From JBHHWH01 sp046756405 (lineage in GTDB: Bacteria > Actinomycetota > Acidimicrobiia > Spongiisociales > ZC4RG35): a stretch of DNA of 20,926 nt. Below the pieces are notes generated by a model. That model worked only from the letters and a program-made list of their open reading frames with translations, had not been told where the DNA came from and did no database searches. Where the stretch lies: contig JBHHWH010000041.1 of assembly GCA_046756405.1 (NCBI GenBank), positions 1 to 20,926 on the forward strand, read 5' to 3'. Position numbers and translations under genes: made by a program. Shown here one piece after another: positions 8,244-14,085 of this stretch (the first letter of the stretch is position 1; every line of letters begins with the position of its first letter).

Positions 8244-8414
8244 AGGTGTCGGTCCCTTCTTCTGCTATTGATTTTCATTGTTAGAGGTTATTAGTCGTAG
8301 TAGGGGGCTGTGCAATTGTGGATAGGGCGTGTTTTGCCTGGGAGCAGTTGACGATATCGCGGTGCACAGGGGTGTGGACATCGCGCGAACAAGGTGTCTT
8401 CACTGGGGATAAGT
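8244..8414. other. Candidate oriC core between dnaA and dnaN
   Basis: This gap contains three 9-mers one mismatch from DnaA-box consensus, all in the same orientation. They are TGTGGATAG (8317-8325), TGTGGACAT (8373-8381, complement ATGTCCACA) and TGGGGATAA (8404-8412). Beside them, about 8262-8293 is markedly A/T-rich in an otherwise GC-rich region and could be the unwinding element. In Streptomyces and Mycobacterium oriC lies between dnaA and dnaN, which supports the call. The number of boxes is small, and the upstream dnaA-rpmH gap has further boxes, so which gap opens first is not decided by sequence alone. Confidence 0.6.
8288..8315 (-). promoter_or_regulatory. Possible dnaN promoter
   Basis: On the minus strand TTGCAC (8310-8315) and TAATAA (8288-8293) are separated by 16 nt and lie 45 nt upstream of the dnaN start. 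The -10 match is weak. The -35 element abuts a DnaA-box-like site (8317-8325), which would couple dnaN transcription to DnaA binding if the promoter is real. Confidence 0.3.
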
Positions 8415-9773
8415 TCATGGGGGTGAGGAAACACCACCACCTTTCCTCAGCTCCTGTGTGAGTTGGTTGACCCGATCGAAGACAGCTCGATCAGAGCGGA
8501 GGATCCGTTTCACCTTCTCTACCGAGTGGAGGACTGTCGTGTGGTCCCGGTTGAACTGGGCGCCGATCTTGGGAAGGGAGAGGTCGGTGAGCTCACGGCA
8601 CAAGTACATAGCTACCTGGCGACAGAGGACCAAGGGCTGGCGCCGGCTGGAGCTGAGGACGTCATCGATGGAGAAGCCGAAGGCCTGAGCGGTGGTGCGG
8701 ATGATAGTGTCTGGTCCGAGGGGGACAGGCTCGTCGGTCGCCACAATGTCCTGGAGTACATGCTCGGCAGTCTCCAGATCGATGTCGCGCCGGTTTAACG
8801 CCGACCAGGCGGTGACCCGCGTCAGGGCCCCTTCCAACTCTCGGATGTTGTCTGAGACCAAAGCCGCGATGTACTCGAGTACCGGCAGAGGTATGGGCCG
8901 GGGGGCAAACTCGGCGTTGCGTTTGAGAATAGCGAGTCGGGTTTCTACATCAGGAGGTTGAATGTCAGTGAGGAGACCCCACTCGAACCTGGAACGGAGC
9001 CGGTCTTCGAGGGAGGAGAGGTTACGGGGATGCCGGTCGGAACTGATCACCATCTGCTTGCCAGCCTCGTAAAGGGCATTGAAGGTATGGAAGAACTCTT
9101 CGAGTATCTGCTCCTTGCCCTCGAAGAACTGAACGTCGTCTAAGAGGAGGATGTCCACTCCTCGGTAGCGCTGCTTGAAGTCGTCGGGCCGCTTACGCCG
9201 AATGGAATCGATGAAGTCGTTGAGAAAGTTCTCCGATGAGACGTAGCGGACAACGAGCTTGGGATACATCTCCAGGGCCTGATGGCCGACGGCGTTGAGC
9301 AAGTGCGTCTTCCCGAGACCTGCGCCGCCGTAGATGAAGAGGGGGTTGTAGTGGGCGCCCGGTTGTTCGGCCACGGCCATGGCTGCAGCCCATGCGAACC
9401 GGTTCGACTGGCCCACAACAAAGCTCTCAAAGCGATATCGGGAGATGAGATTGGTGGAGGGGGTGTGGGGCACAGGTGCCGGGGCCGGTTCTCCAAGGGG
9501 CAGAGGCTGTTCTGGCGCGAGCTGGTCACTGACGCGATACCCGGGGCTTTCATTGCGGCCGAAGACGGTTTGGTAAGCATCCGCGACCAAGTCGCCATGT
9601 TTGTCGCGTACCCAACGCAGGTGAAACTCCGTAGGAGCGACAAGGATGAGTTGGTCTCCATCGAAGTCGGGCTCCAACGGTGAAAGCCAGGTCTCCCAGT
9701 TGCTTTTAGATACCGATGACCTAAGGGCCTGTCGAAACTCCGCCCAGCGGTCTGTTGCTCTCTCTTGGGTCAA
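8415..9773 (-). CDS. dnaA: Chromosomal replication initiator DnaA
   Basis: The 452-residue AAA+ initiator binds DnaA boxes, oligomerises with ATP and melts the origin. Domain I is at residues 1-72 (WETWLSPL, LVAPTEFHLRWV), followed by a short proline-rich linker (about 75-107). Domain III carries Walker A GGAGLGKT (149-156), Walker B ILLLDDVQF (208-216) and sensor/arginine-finger segments (SSLEDRLRSRFEWG). Domain IV ends with the DNA-binding MYLCRELTDLSLPKIG and RDHTTVLHS motifs (389-417). The TTG start is chosen because GGGAGGAG precedes it at ideal spacing and domain I then begins normally. An in-frame ATG at 9860 (481 residues) also has a weak GAGGG site but would translate through a cluster of DnaA boxes. 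Confidence 0.96.
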   Translation of the reverse strand: MTQERATDRWAEFRQALRSSVSKSNWETWLSPLEPDFDGDQLILVAPTEFHLRWVRDKHGDLVADAYQTVFGRNESPGYRVSDQLAPEQPLPLGEPAPAPVPHTPSTNLISRYRFESFVVGQSNRFAWAAAMAVAEQPGAHYNPLFIYGGAGLGKTHLLNAVGHQALEMYPKLVVRYVSSENFLNDFIDSIRRKRPDDFKQRYRGVDILLLDDVQFFEGKEQILEEFFHTFNALYEAGKQMVISSDRHPRNLSSLEDRLRSRFEWGLLTDIQPPDVETRLAILKRNAEFAPRPIPLPVLEYIAALVSDNIRELEGALTRVTAWSALNRRDIDLETAEHVLQDIVATDEPVPLGPDTIIRTTAQAFGFSIDDVLSSSRRQPLVLCRQVAMYLCRELTDLSLPKIGAQFNRDHTTVLHSVEKVKRILRSDRAVFDRVNQLTQELRKGGGVSSPP

Positions 9774-9777
9774 GGCT

Positions 9778-9785
9778 CTCCTCCC
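9778..9785 (-). promoter_or_regulatory. Ribosome binding site setting the dnaA start
   Basis: GGGAGGAG on the minus strand contains GGAGG 6 nt before the TTG at 9773. This strong, well-spaced site is the main reason to prefer the 452-residue DnaA over the 481-residue reading. Confidence 0.75.
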
Positions 9786-9796
9786 ATGGGGCGAAG

Positions 9797-9840
9797 TTGT
9801 CCACAGAACGTTCCACATCTGTGGAAACGCCTGTGCACAT
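9797..9840. other. DnaA-box cluster in the dnaA leader
   Basis: TTGTCCACA (9797-9805) is an exact actinobacterial DnaA box. It is followed by a perfect 7-bp inverted repeat, TTCCACATCTGTGGAA (9811-9826), giving two opposed half-matching boxes around a 2-nt centre. TGTGCACAT follows at 9832-9840. The cluster lies between the dnaA promoter and start codon, fitting autoregulation by DnaA, origin function, or both. Confidence 0.65.
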
Positions 9841-9841
9841 C

Positions 9842-9877
9842 CTCCCGAGGAACTCTTCATTGTTCATCCCTCGGGAG
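9842..9877. repeat. Inverted repeat (9-bp arms) in the dnaA leader
   Basis: CTCCCGAGG (9842-9850) and CCTCGGGAG (9869-9877) are exact reverse complements separated by 18 nt. In the dnaA transcript they would form a stable stem-loop about 70 nt before the TTG start. The alternative ATG at 9860 would fall in its loop. There is no following T-run, so it is not an obvious terminator. Confidence 0.6.
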
Positions 9878-9938
9878 CGGCCTGCCGTTCAGCGGTGGCA
9901 GGGGAAGTGGCCGCGTTCCCAAGGTTGAGTGTTCGGGG

Positions 9939-9967
9939 AGTATCGGAAACTGACCACCGCTAGTCAA
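9939..9967 (-). promoter_or_regulatory. dnaA promoter
   Basis: TTGACT (9962-9967) and GATACT (9939-9944), separated by exactly 17 nt on the minus strand, form a good housekeeping-sigma promoter. Transcription would begin near 9932, leaving a leader of about 160 nt that includes the inverted repeat and the DnaA-box cluster. Confidence 0.65.
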
Positions 9968-9985
9968 GACCGCGAGAAACGACGC

Positions 9986-10015
9986 TGTGGAAGACCGGCC
10001 CAACTTCTTTCCACA
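9986..10015. other. Pair of inverted DnaA-box-like half-sites
   Basis: TGTGGAA (9986-9992) and TTCCACA (10009-10015) are exact inverted copies 16 nt apart, just upstream of the dnaA -35 element. They are the same 7-mers as in the 9811-9826 palindrome. Both differ from a full TTATCCACA box, so binding would be weak or cooperative. Confidence 0.45.
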
Positions 10016-10157
10016 ATAAAAGCCCAGGGTGAAGGGCATATTTCCAGAGCCTGGAAGGCCCTGGATCGGCTCCTACGCCGCCAAACCCGAGCTTTCTTCT
10101 TTTCGCGACCTAGGGCGATTCTTCGCGTCCCGCCGACCGAGGGGTCCCGAAGCGACT

Positions 10158-10186
10158 TTGACTAGCAGTACAGCCCTTCTTAACCT
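10158..10186 (+). promoter_or_regulatory. rpmH operon promoter
   Basis: TTGACT (10158-10163) and TAACCT (10181-10186) with a 17-nt spacer form a promoter about 39 nt before the rpmH ATG. The -10 fits the relaxed TAnnnT pattern seen in actinobacteria. It would drive rpmH-rnpA-yidD-yidC-jag. Confidence 0.55.
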
Positions 10187-10224
10187 GAACCTGCCCCTCT
10201 ATCCCCTCTCTCCAGGTCATACCT

Positions 10225-10359
10225 ATGAAAAGGACGTATCAACCCAAGGTTCGCCGCCGGAAGCGCCGTCACGGATTCCGGCACCGTATGCAAACCCGTG
10301 CCGGGCGGGCCATCCTCAAGGCCAGACGCCAGAAGGGCCGCAAGCGTCTCGCTGCGTGA
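10225..10359 (+). CDS. rpmH: Ribosomal protein bL34
   Basis: This 44-residue, extremely basic protein reads MKRTYQPKVRRRKRRHGF and then RMQTRAGRAILKARRQKGRKRLAA, which is the full bL34 signature and normal length. It is a structural protein of the large ribosomal subunit. Its place opposite dnaA, followed by rnpA, is conserved across bacteria. The site upstream of the ATG (CCAGG at 10212-10216) is only a weak ribosome binding site. The 3' part of the gene overlaps the rnpA reading frame. Confidence 0.97.
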   Translation: MKRTYQPKVRRRKRRHGFRHRMQTRAGRAILKARRQKGRKRLAA

Positions 10360-10678
10360 GGTTCAAAGCCTCCGTAGCCCCCAGGACTTCCGTAGAGTCC
10401 TAAGGAACGGGACCAGGCACCAGCGGGGCGCCCTCGTTCTGATCAGGTTGCCAGGCCGGTCGGGACCGCCGCGCTTGGGGCTGGTGGTCTCCAAGGGAGC
10501 CGGGAATGCCGTGACCCGCAACCGCATCAAACGCCGGCTGCGTCACGCTGCCAGGGAATTGGATATGGAAACAGGGACGGATTACGTGATCATCGCCAGG
10601 AGAGAAGTTGCCGAGGTGTCCTTCGACAAGATCCTTCGTTGGCTCGATGCAGCCCTTCGCGAGGCCCGAAATGCCTAG
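10298..10678 (+). CDS. rnpA: Ribonuclease P protein component
   Basis: This is the protein subunit of RNase P, which helps the catalytic RNA bind pre-tRNA and remove 5' leaders. The family core is clear: SPQDFRRVLRNG, RLGLVVSKGAGNAVTRNRIKRRLRHAARE with the RNR motif (residues 74-76 of the long form), and TDYVIIARREVAEVSF. The start is uncertain. After the rpmH stop no ATG, GTG or TTG occurs before the essential DFRRVL segment. The candidates are the GTG given here (126 residues, overlapping rpmH by 62 nt) or a CTG at 10352 (108 residues, overlapping by 8 nt), which gives the more usual N-terminal length. Neither has a good ribosome binding site. The stop overlaps yidD by 8 nt. Confidence 0.93.
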   Translation: MPGGPSSRPDARRAASVSLREVQSLRSPQDFRRVLRNGTRHQRGALVLIRLPGRSGPPRLGLVVSKGAGNAVTRNRIKRRLRHAARELDMETGTDYVIIARREVAEVSFDKILRWLDAALREARNA

Positions 10679-10916
10679 GTGGCTGCGCCCCAAGGCAGGG
10701 CTGGTGGGAGCAATCAGGATTTACCAGAAATTGGTAAGCCCTCGATTGGGGACCAACTGTCGCTATCGCCCCACCTGCTCCAGCTACGCCGCGGAGGCCA
10801 TCAGCAGGTTTGGGGTGCTGAGGGGCGGCTGGATGGGAATGCGCCGGGTGGCGCGCTGCCATCCCTTTCACGAGGGCGGGTGGGATCCAGTGCCGGACAG
10901 CGGGGAGGGGGTCTGA
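10671..10916 (+). CDS. yidD: Membrane protein insertion efficiency factor YidD
   Basis: This 81-residue protein of the YidD family is associated with YidC-dependent insertion of inner-membrane proteins. The family pattern is complete: an amphipathic IRIYQKLVSPRLG, C30-RYRPTC36-SSYA, then RRVARC63HPFHEGGWDPVP. The ATG overlaps the end of rnpA by 8 nt, and the TGA overlaps the yidC ATG by one base (TGATG). A longer in-frame start inside rnpA would add 21 residues with no family resemblance and is rejected. It acts at the cytoplasmic face of the membrane next to YidC, its neighbour. Confidence 0.93.
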   Translation: MPRWLRPKAGLVGAIRIYQKLVSPRLGTNCRYRPTCSSYAAEAISRFGVLRGGWMGMRRVARCHPFHEGGWDPVPDSGEGV

Positions 10917-11764
10917 TGTTCGATGCCTTGATTCGCGTGCTCGGTAGCGGGCTGGCCTTTTTCTTTGACCTGCTCCACTCCGTCTTCGGGACGGGCTGGT
11001 CCTTTGGCCTCTCCATCATCTTGCTGACGATCCTGATCAACCTCCTCGTCTTTCCTCTCACCCTCAAGCAGACCCGGGCCACCCGGGCCTTTACCGAGAT
11101 TCAGCCACAGATAAAGAAGATCCAGGCGGAGTACAAAGACGACCCGCAGGAAATGCAGCGCCGCCTTATGGAGGTGCAAAAGGAGGCAGGGGCCAGTCCC
11201 GGCGGGTGTCTTCTCCCCCTCCTCATTCAGATGCCCATCTGGTTTGCTTTGTTCCGGCTGCTGCGAAGCCCGTCGGAATTCATCGATCCGAACACCGGTT
11301 TGGCGGCTGCCCTTACCCAGGGCGGCAACCGTTTCCTGGGGATGGCCCTGGACGAGTCGCCGGCGATGGCCCTGGCCAACGGCCTGATTCACGCCCTTCC
11401 CTACCTGGCCATGATCGTGCTCATGGTGGCAACCCAGTATGTGCAACAGTGGCACGCCACTTCCGGTCAGACCCAACCGGACCAGAAAGGGGCAGGTGCC
11501 CAGCAGGCGGTGACCAAGATCATGCCGTTGTTCATCGGGTTCATCTCCTGGAACTTCCCCGCCGGCCTGGTGCTCTACTGGGCTACGTCGAACCTGTTTC
11601 GGTTGGGGCAGCAGGCGCTGATCTTCAAGATCGACGGGCGGCCCGCTGCAGTACCGGCCCAGGAGAAGCGGGACAAGCGGGGCGAAACAGCTGACCAGGG
11701 GGAGGATCGACCCAAACCGCAGCCGGGGTCCGCCAGGAAGCGGCGTAGGCGGAAGAGGAGGTAA
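10916..11764 (+). CDS. yidC: Membrane protein insertase YidC/Oxa1
   Basis: The 282-residue insertase folds and inserts membrane proteins alone or with the Sec translocon. It is the short Gram-positive form without the large periplasmic domain. Membrane segments are visible at about residues 30-50, 97-117, 158-175 and 203-225. The cytoplasmic loop contains a coiled hairpin (IQPQIKKIQAEYKDDPQEM). The conserved FPLTLKQTRATRA carries the basic residues of the hydrophilic groove, and PLLIQMPIWFALF and FPAGLVLYWATSNLF are family hallmarks. The tail is strongly basic (RKRRRRKRR), as in YidC forms that contact ribosomes. The start follows GGGGAGGGGG and overlaps the yidD stop by one base. Confidence 0.96.
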   Translation: MFDALIRVLGSGLAFFFDLLHSVFGTGWSFGLSIILLTILINLLVFPLTLKQTRATRAFTEIQPQIKKIQAEYKDDPQEMQRRLMEVQKEAGASPGGCLLPLLIQMPIWFALFRLLRSPSEFIDPNTGLAAALTQGGNRFLGMALDESPAMALANGLIHALPYLAMIVLMVATQYVQQWHATSGQTQPDQKGAGAQQAVTKIMPLFIGFISWNFPAGLVLYWATSNLFRLGQQALIFKIDGRPAAVPAQEKRDKRGETADQGEDRPKPQPGSARKRRRRKRR

Positions 11765-11767
11765 CGA

Positions 11768-12634
11768 GTGGGATATGTAGAGATCGAAGTTCGAGCCAAG
11801 ACAGTAGATCTGGCCGTAGAGGCCGCGATGCAAGAGTTAGGAGTGGACAACCCCGACCAGCTGGCGGTGGAAGTCGTCCAGGAGCCGGTGCGGGGATTTC
11901 TCGGCATAGGTGGACAAGACGCGGTGGTGCGTGTCAAACGCCGCGAGGGACGACGACGCAAACGAAACCGCCGGAAGAGTTCGGCCAAGAAGCCCGCTGC
12001 CACCCGAAGTAGAGGGAATCAGCGGCGCGAGCCGGAGAAACCGGCTAAGAATGGCGGTGACCGCCGGGCCAGGCCAGCCCCGCAGAAACAGAAGACTCCC
12101 AAGAGGACGGAGAGACCGGTGTCCGACGACCGACCCGATGCAGAGATTGAAGAGCAGGCCGCAGTGGTAAAGGAGTTCCTTTCCGGGCTGGTCAGCGCCT
12201 ACGGGCTGGAGGGCTCGGCGGAGGTGACCTGGGAGGACGAGGTGATCGTTGCCGATGTCTCCGGGGAGCAGACCGAAGCCCTGGTGGGTCCGCGGGGTAC
12301 CACATTGACTGCCATCCACGAACTGGCCCGAACGGTTCTGCAGCGGCACACCCGGGAGCCGTCGCGGCTTAGGTTGGATATAGCCGGCTACGCCCAGCGT
12401 CGCCGTCAGGCCCTCACCATCTACGCCGAGCAGCTAATCGAGCAACTCATGGAGGAGGGCGGGGAGATCATGTTGGAGCCGATGAGCGCCTCGGATCGAA
12501 AGGTGATCCACGATGTGGCCGCGGCCCACGAGGGGGTCACCTCCTACTCGGAGGGAGAATCCCCTCGACGCTATGTAGTGCTCTCCCGTCTAGAGACCGG
12601 GACCTCTACCGGAAGCGGGTCCGAAGAGGAATAA
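11768..12634 (+). CDS. khpB: Jag/KhpB RNA-binding protein (Jag-N, KH, R3H)
   Basis: The 288-residue protein has the three domains of the Jag/KhpB family. The Jag-N domain (1-58) has VEIEVRAKTVDLAVEAAMQELG and RGFLGIG. A highly basic, disordered linker runs over about 58-125. A KH-like domain with a GPRG loop (174-177) is followed by an R3H domain with R244 and H248 (DRKVIHDVAAAH) and TSYSEGESPRRYVVL. In firmicutes KhpB binds many RNAs with KhpA and affects cell division and elongation. The GTG start is 3 nt after the yidC stop, with AGGAGG at 11756-11761. A strong terminator follows, so this is the last gene of the rpmH operon. Confidence 0.93.
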   Translation: MGYVEIEVRAKTVDLAVEAAMQELGVDNPDQLAVEVVQEPVRGFLGIGGQDAVVRVKRREGRRRKRNRRKSSAKKPAATRSRGNQRREPEKPAKNGGDRRARPAPQKQKTPKRTERPVSDDRPDAEIEEQAAVVKEFLSGLVSAYGLEGSAEVTWEDEVIVADVSGEQTEALVGPRGTTLTAIHELARTVLQRHTREPSRLRLDIAGYAQRRRQALTIYAEQLIEQLMEEGGEIMLEPMSASDRKVIHDVAAAHEGVTSYSEGESPRRYVVLSRLETGTSTGSGSEEE

Positions 12635-12654
12635 CACTTCCCCAGTCAATCGGG

Positions 12655-12683
12655 TAGCCCGGGCAGTTTGCCCGGGCTATTTT
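12655..12683 (+). terminator. Intrinsic terminator after jag
   Basis: TAGCCCGGGC (12655-12664) and GCCCGGGCTA (12670-12679) form a perfect 10-bp stem with a 5-nt AGTTT loop, followed by TTTT (12680-12683). This is the best terminator in the window and ends the rpmH-jag transcript. Confidence 0.88.
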
Positions 12684-12699
12684 GGTTTCACGTGAAACA
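12684..12699. promoter_or_regulatory. parS partition site
   Basis: GGTTTCACGTGAAACA matches the bacterial parS consensus TGTTTCACGTGAAACA at 15 of 16 positions and keeps the full 14-bp palindrome (12685-12698). ParB nucleates here and spreads, and ParA moves the complex to segregate the origin. It lies about 600 bp before parA, within 5 kb of the likely origin, and overlaps the start of rsmG. I found no second parS in the window. Confidence 0.92.
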
Positions 12700-13294
12700 C
12701 TGGGACATGTGGAGGCGAGCCGCCGAGTATGGCAAGAGAAGCCTCGGTGGTGGGCAGCTCGAGGCCCTGGAGCAGTATGTGACCTGGCTGAAAGAGGAGG
12801 CTATCCCCGCCGGGGCGGTGGGACCCAGAGAAGAGAAGCGACTGGTCGGAAGGCATGTCGGGGATTCCTTGCTCTTCGCCGCTCCCTTGTCCGATCCGGT
12901 GAGGGAGATACGGGACTTGGGGTCCGGAGCGGGACTTCCCGGGATTCCGTTGGCGATCTTGATGCCAGAGACGTGCATCGTTCTGGTGGAGCGCAGTGGG
13001 CGAAGGGCCCATCTTCTCCGTCGGGCGGTCCGTGTGCTCGATCTCAGCAATGTAGAGGTGTGGGAGGAGGATGTTGCCCGGCTCAAGGAGAGGACGCCGG
13101 TTCTCGTCTCGCGGGCGACCCTTACCCCAGATAAGGGTGCTGCCGCGGCGGAAAAACTGCTTCAACCAGGGGGAATAGCCGTCTGGGGTGGTTCATGGGT
13201 GGAAGAGCCCCACTTTCCGGGGTGGGAGGCGGTGGAAATACCCGAGGAGGTCCTTGACCGTAGGGTCTGGCTACTTATCATGCGCCCTCAATGA
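12692..13294 (+). CDS. rsmG: 16S rRNA (guanine-N7) methyltransferase RsmG
   Basis: This enzyme (formerly GidB) methylates N7 of G527 in 16S rRNA using S-adenosylmethionine. The SAM-binding loop is IRDLGSGAGLPGIPLAIL (73-90, counting from the GTG). RHVGDSLLF precedes it and LVERSGRRAHLLRRAV follows. The conserved VSRAT is at 139-143. The GTG inside parS gives 200 residues (MKHWDMWRR); an ATG at 12707 gives 195. Neither has a convincing ribosome binding site, and the terminator ends only 8 nt before the GTG. A leaderless transcript or read-through is therefore likely. A longer TTG start at 12668 lies in the terminator and is rejected. The gene's stop overlaps the parA ATG (ATGA). Confidence 0.92.
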   Translation: MKHWDMWRRAAEYGKRSLGGGQLEALEQYVTWLKEEAIPAGAVGPREEKRLVGRHVGDSLLFAAPLSDPVREIRDLGSGAGLPGIPLAILMPETCIVLVERSGRRAHLLRRAVRVLDLSNVEVWEEDVARLKERTPVLVSRATLTPDKGAAAAEKLLQPGGIAVWGGSWVEEPHFPGWEAVEIPEEVLDRRVWLLIMRPQ

Positions 13295-14082
13295 CCGAAG
13301 CACTAGTGGTCGCCCTGGCCAACCAGAAGGGCGGTGTGGGCAAGTCCACCACAGCCATCAATCTGGCGGCCGCCCTAGCCTTTCAGGGTCAACGGGTGCT
13401 GCTCATCGACCTCGACCCTCAAGGGAACGCTACCAGCGGCCTAGGGGTGGAGAGGGGGGCTATAGGTGTCTCCATCTACGACGTGCTCCTCAAGGAAGCT
13501 GATCTGGAGGACGCCCTGGAGCCTACTTCGGTGCGTAACCTGTTTCTGGTTCCCGCCACCATCGACCTCGCCGGGGCCGAAATCGAATTGGTGGCCCAGT
13601 TCTCCCGGGAGACCAGGCTCCGGGCTGCCCTATCGTCCCTGGACAGCAGATTCGACATCATTCTGGTCGACTGCCCACCCTCCCTGGGCCTGCTTACGGT
13701 CAACGCCCTGACCGCCGCCAACGAGGTGCTGATCCCCATTCAATGCGAGTACTACGCCCTGGAGGGCCTCAGCCAGCTCCTGACCAACGTGGAGCTGGTT
13801 TCTTCCAACCTCAACGCCGATCTCCAGGTCGGTGGGGTGGTGCTGACCATGTACGACGGGCGCACCAGGCTATCCAAGGAGGTGGCCGAGCAAGTAAGGG
13901 ACTTCTTTGGTGAGGCCGCCTACCGCACGCCGATACCCCGCTCGGTCCGGCTCTCCGAGGCCCCCTCCTACGGCGAACCAATCGAAGCCTTCGATCCGAT
14001 GAGCAGGGGCGCCATCGCCTATCGACAGCTCGGCCGCGAGTTCATCCAACGACACCAACTGGCCAACGAGGAGGAGGAATAG
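13291..14082 (+). CDS. parA: Chromosome partitioning ATPase ParA
   Basis: This 263-residue Walker-type ATPase (Soj/ParA) binds DNA non-specifically when ATP-bound and is driven off by ParB, moving origins apart. The deviant Walker A is KGGVGKST (13-20), with the signature lysine K13. LLIDLDPQGNATSGLG follows, and the Walker B region is DIILVDCPPSLGLLTVNAL. RTPIPRSVRLSEAPSYGEPI is the usual C-terminal chromosomal ParA motif. No long N-terminal helix-turn-helix extension is present, so it is the short chromosomal type rather than a self-repressing plasmid type. The ATG overlaps the rsmG stop by 4 nt, and parB follows after 3 nt. Confidence 0.96.
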   Translation: MTEALVVALANQKGGVGKSTTAINLAAALAFQGQRVLLIDLDPQGNATSGLGVERGAIGVSIYDVLLKEADLEDALEPTSVRNLFLVPATIDLAGAEIELVAQFSRETRLRAALSSLDSRFDIILVDCPPSLGLLTVNALTAANEVLIPIQCEYYALEGLSQLLTNVELVSSNLNADLQVGGVVLTMYDGRTRLSKEVAEQVRDFFGEAAYRTPIPRSVRLSEAPSYGEPIEAFDPMSRGAIAYRQLGREFIQRHQLANEEEE

Positions 14083-14085
14083 AAG

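Larger units (their letters stand above)
9774..10224. other. dnaA-rpmH divergent intergenic region
   Basis: This 451-bp gap has no convincing gene. Reading from dnaA it holds the dnaA ribosome binding site, a DnaA-box cluster (9797-9840), a 9-bp-arm inverted repeat (9842-9877) and the dnaA promoter (9939-9967). It then holds two inverted TTCCACA half-sites (9986-10015), about 140 bp in which I see nothing specific beyond pyrimidine-rich stretches, and the rpmH promoter (10158-10186). Short open frames here lack ribosome binding sites and recognisable products. It may be part of a bipartite origin with the dnaA-dnaN gap. Confidence 0.7.

Noticed and set aside
9774..9860. 29-residue N-terminal extension of DnaA from ATG 9860
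   Set aside because: It would translate through the DnaA-box cluster, has only a weak GAGGG site, and the TTG at 9773 has GGGAGGAG at good spacing and a normal domain I start. Kept as an alternative only.
10868..11833. 321-codon open frame opposite yidC
   Set aside because: It is antisense to a clear insertase, with skewed composition and no domain; a shadow frame.
12682..13134. Open frame beginning VSRET over parS
   Set aside because: The VSRET reading of parS is seen in some rsmG genes, but here that frame has no methyltransferase motifs; the FHVKH frame does.
13601..13612. Palindrome TCTCCCGGGAGA inside parA as a second parS
   Set aside because: It lacks the TTTCACGTGAAA core; it is a chance palindrome in coding sequence.
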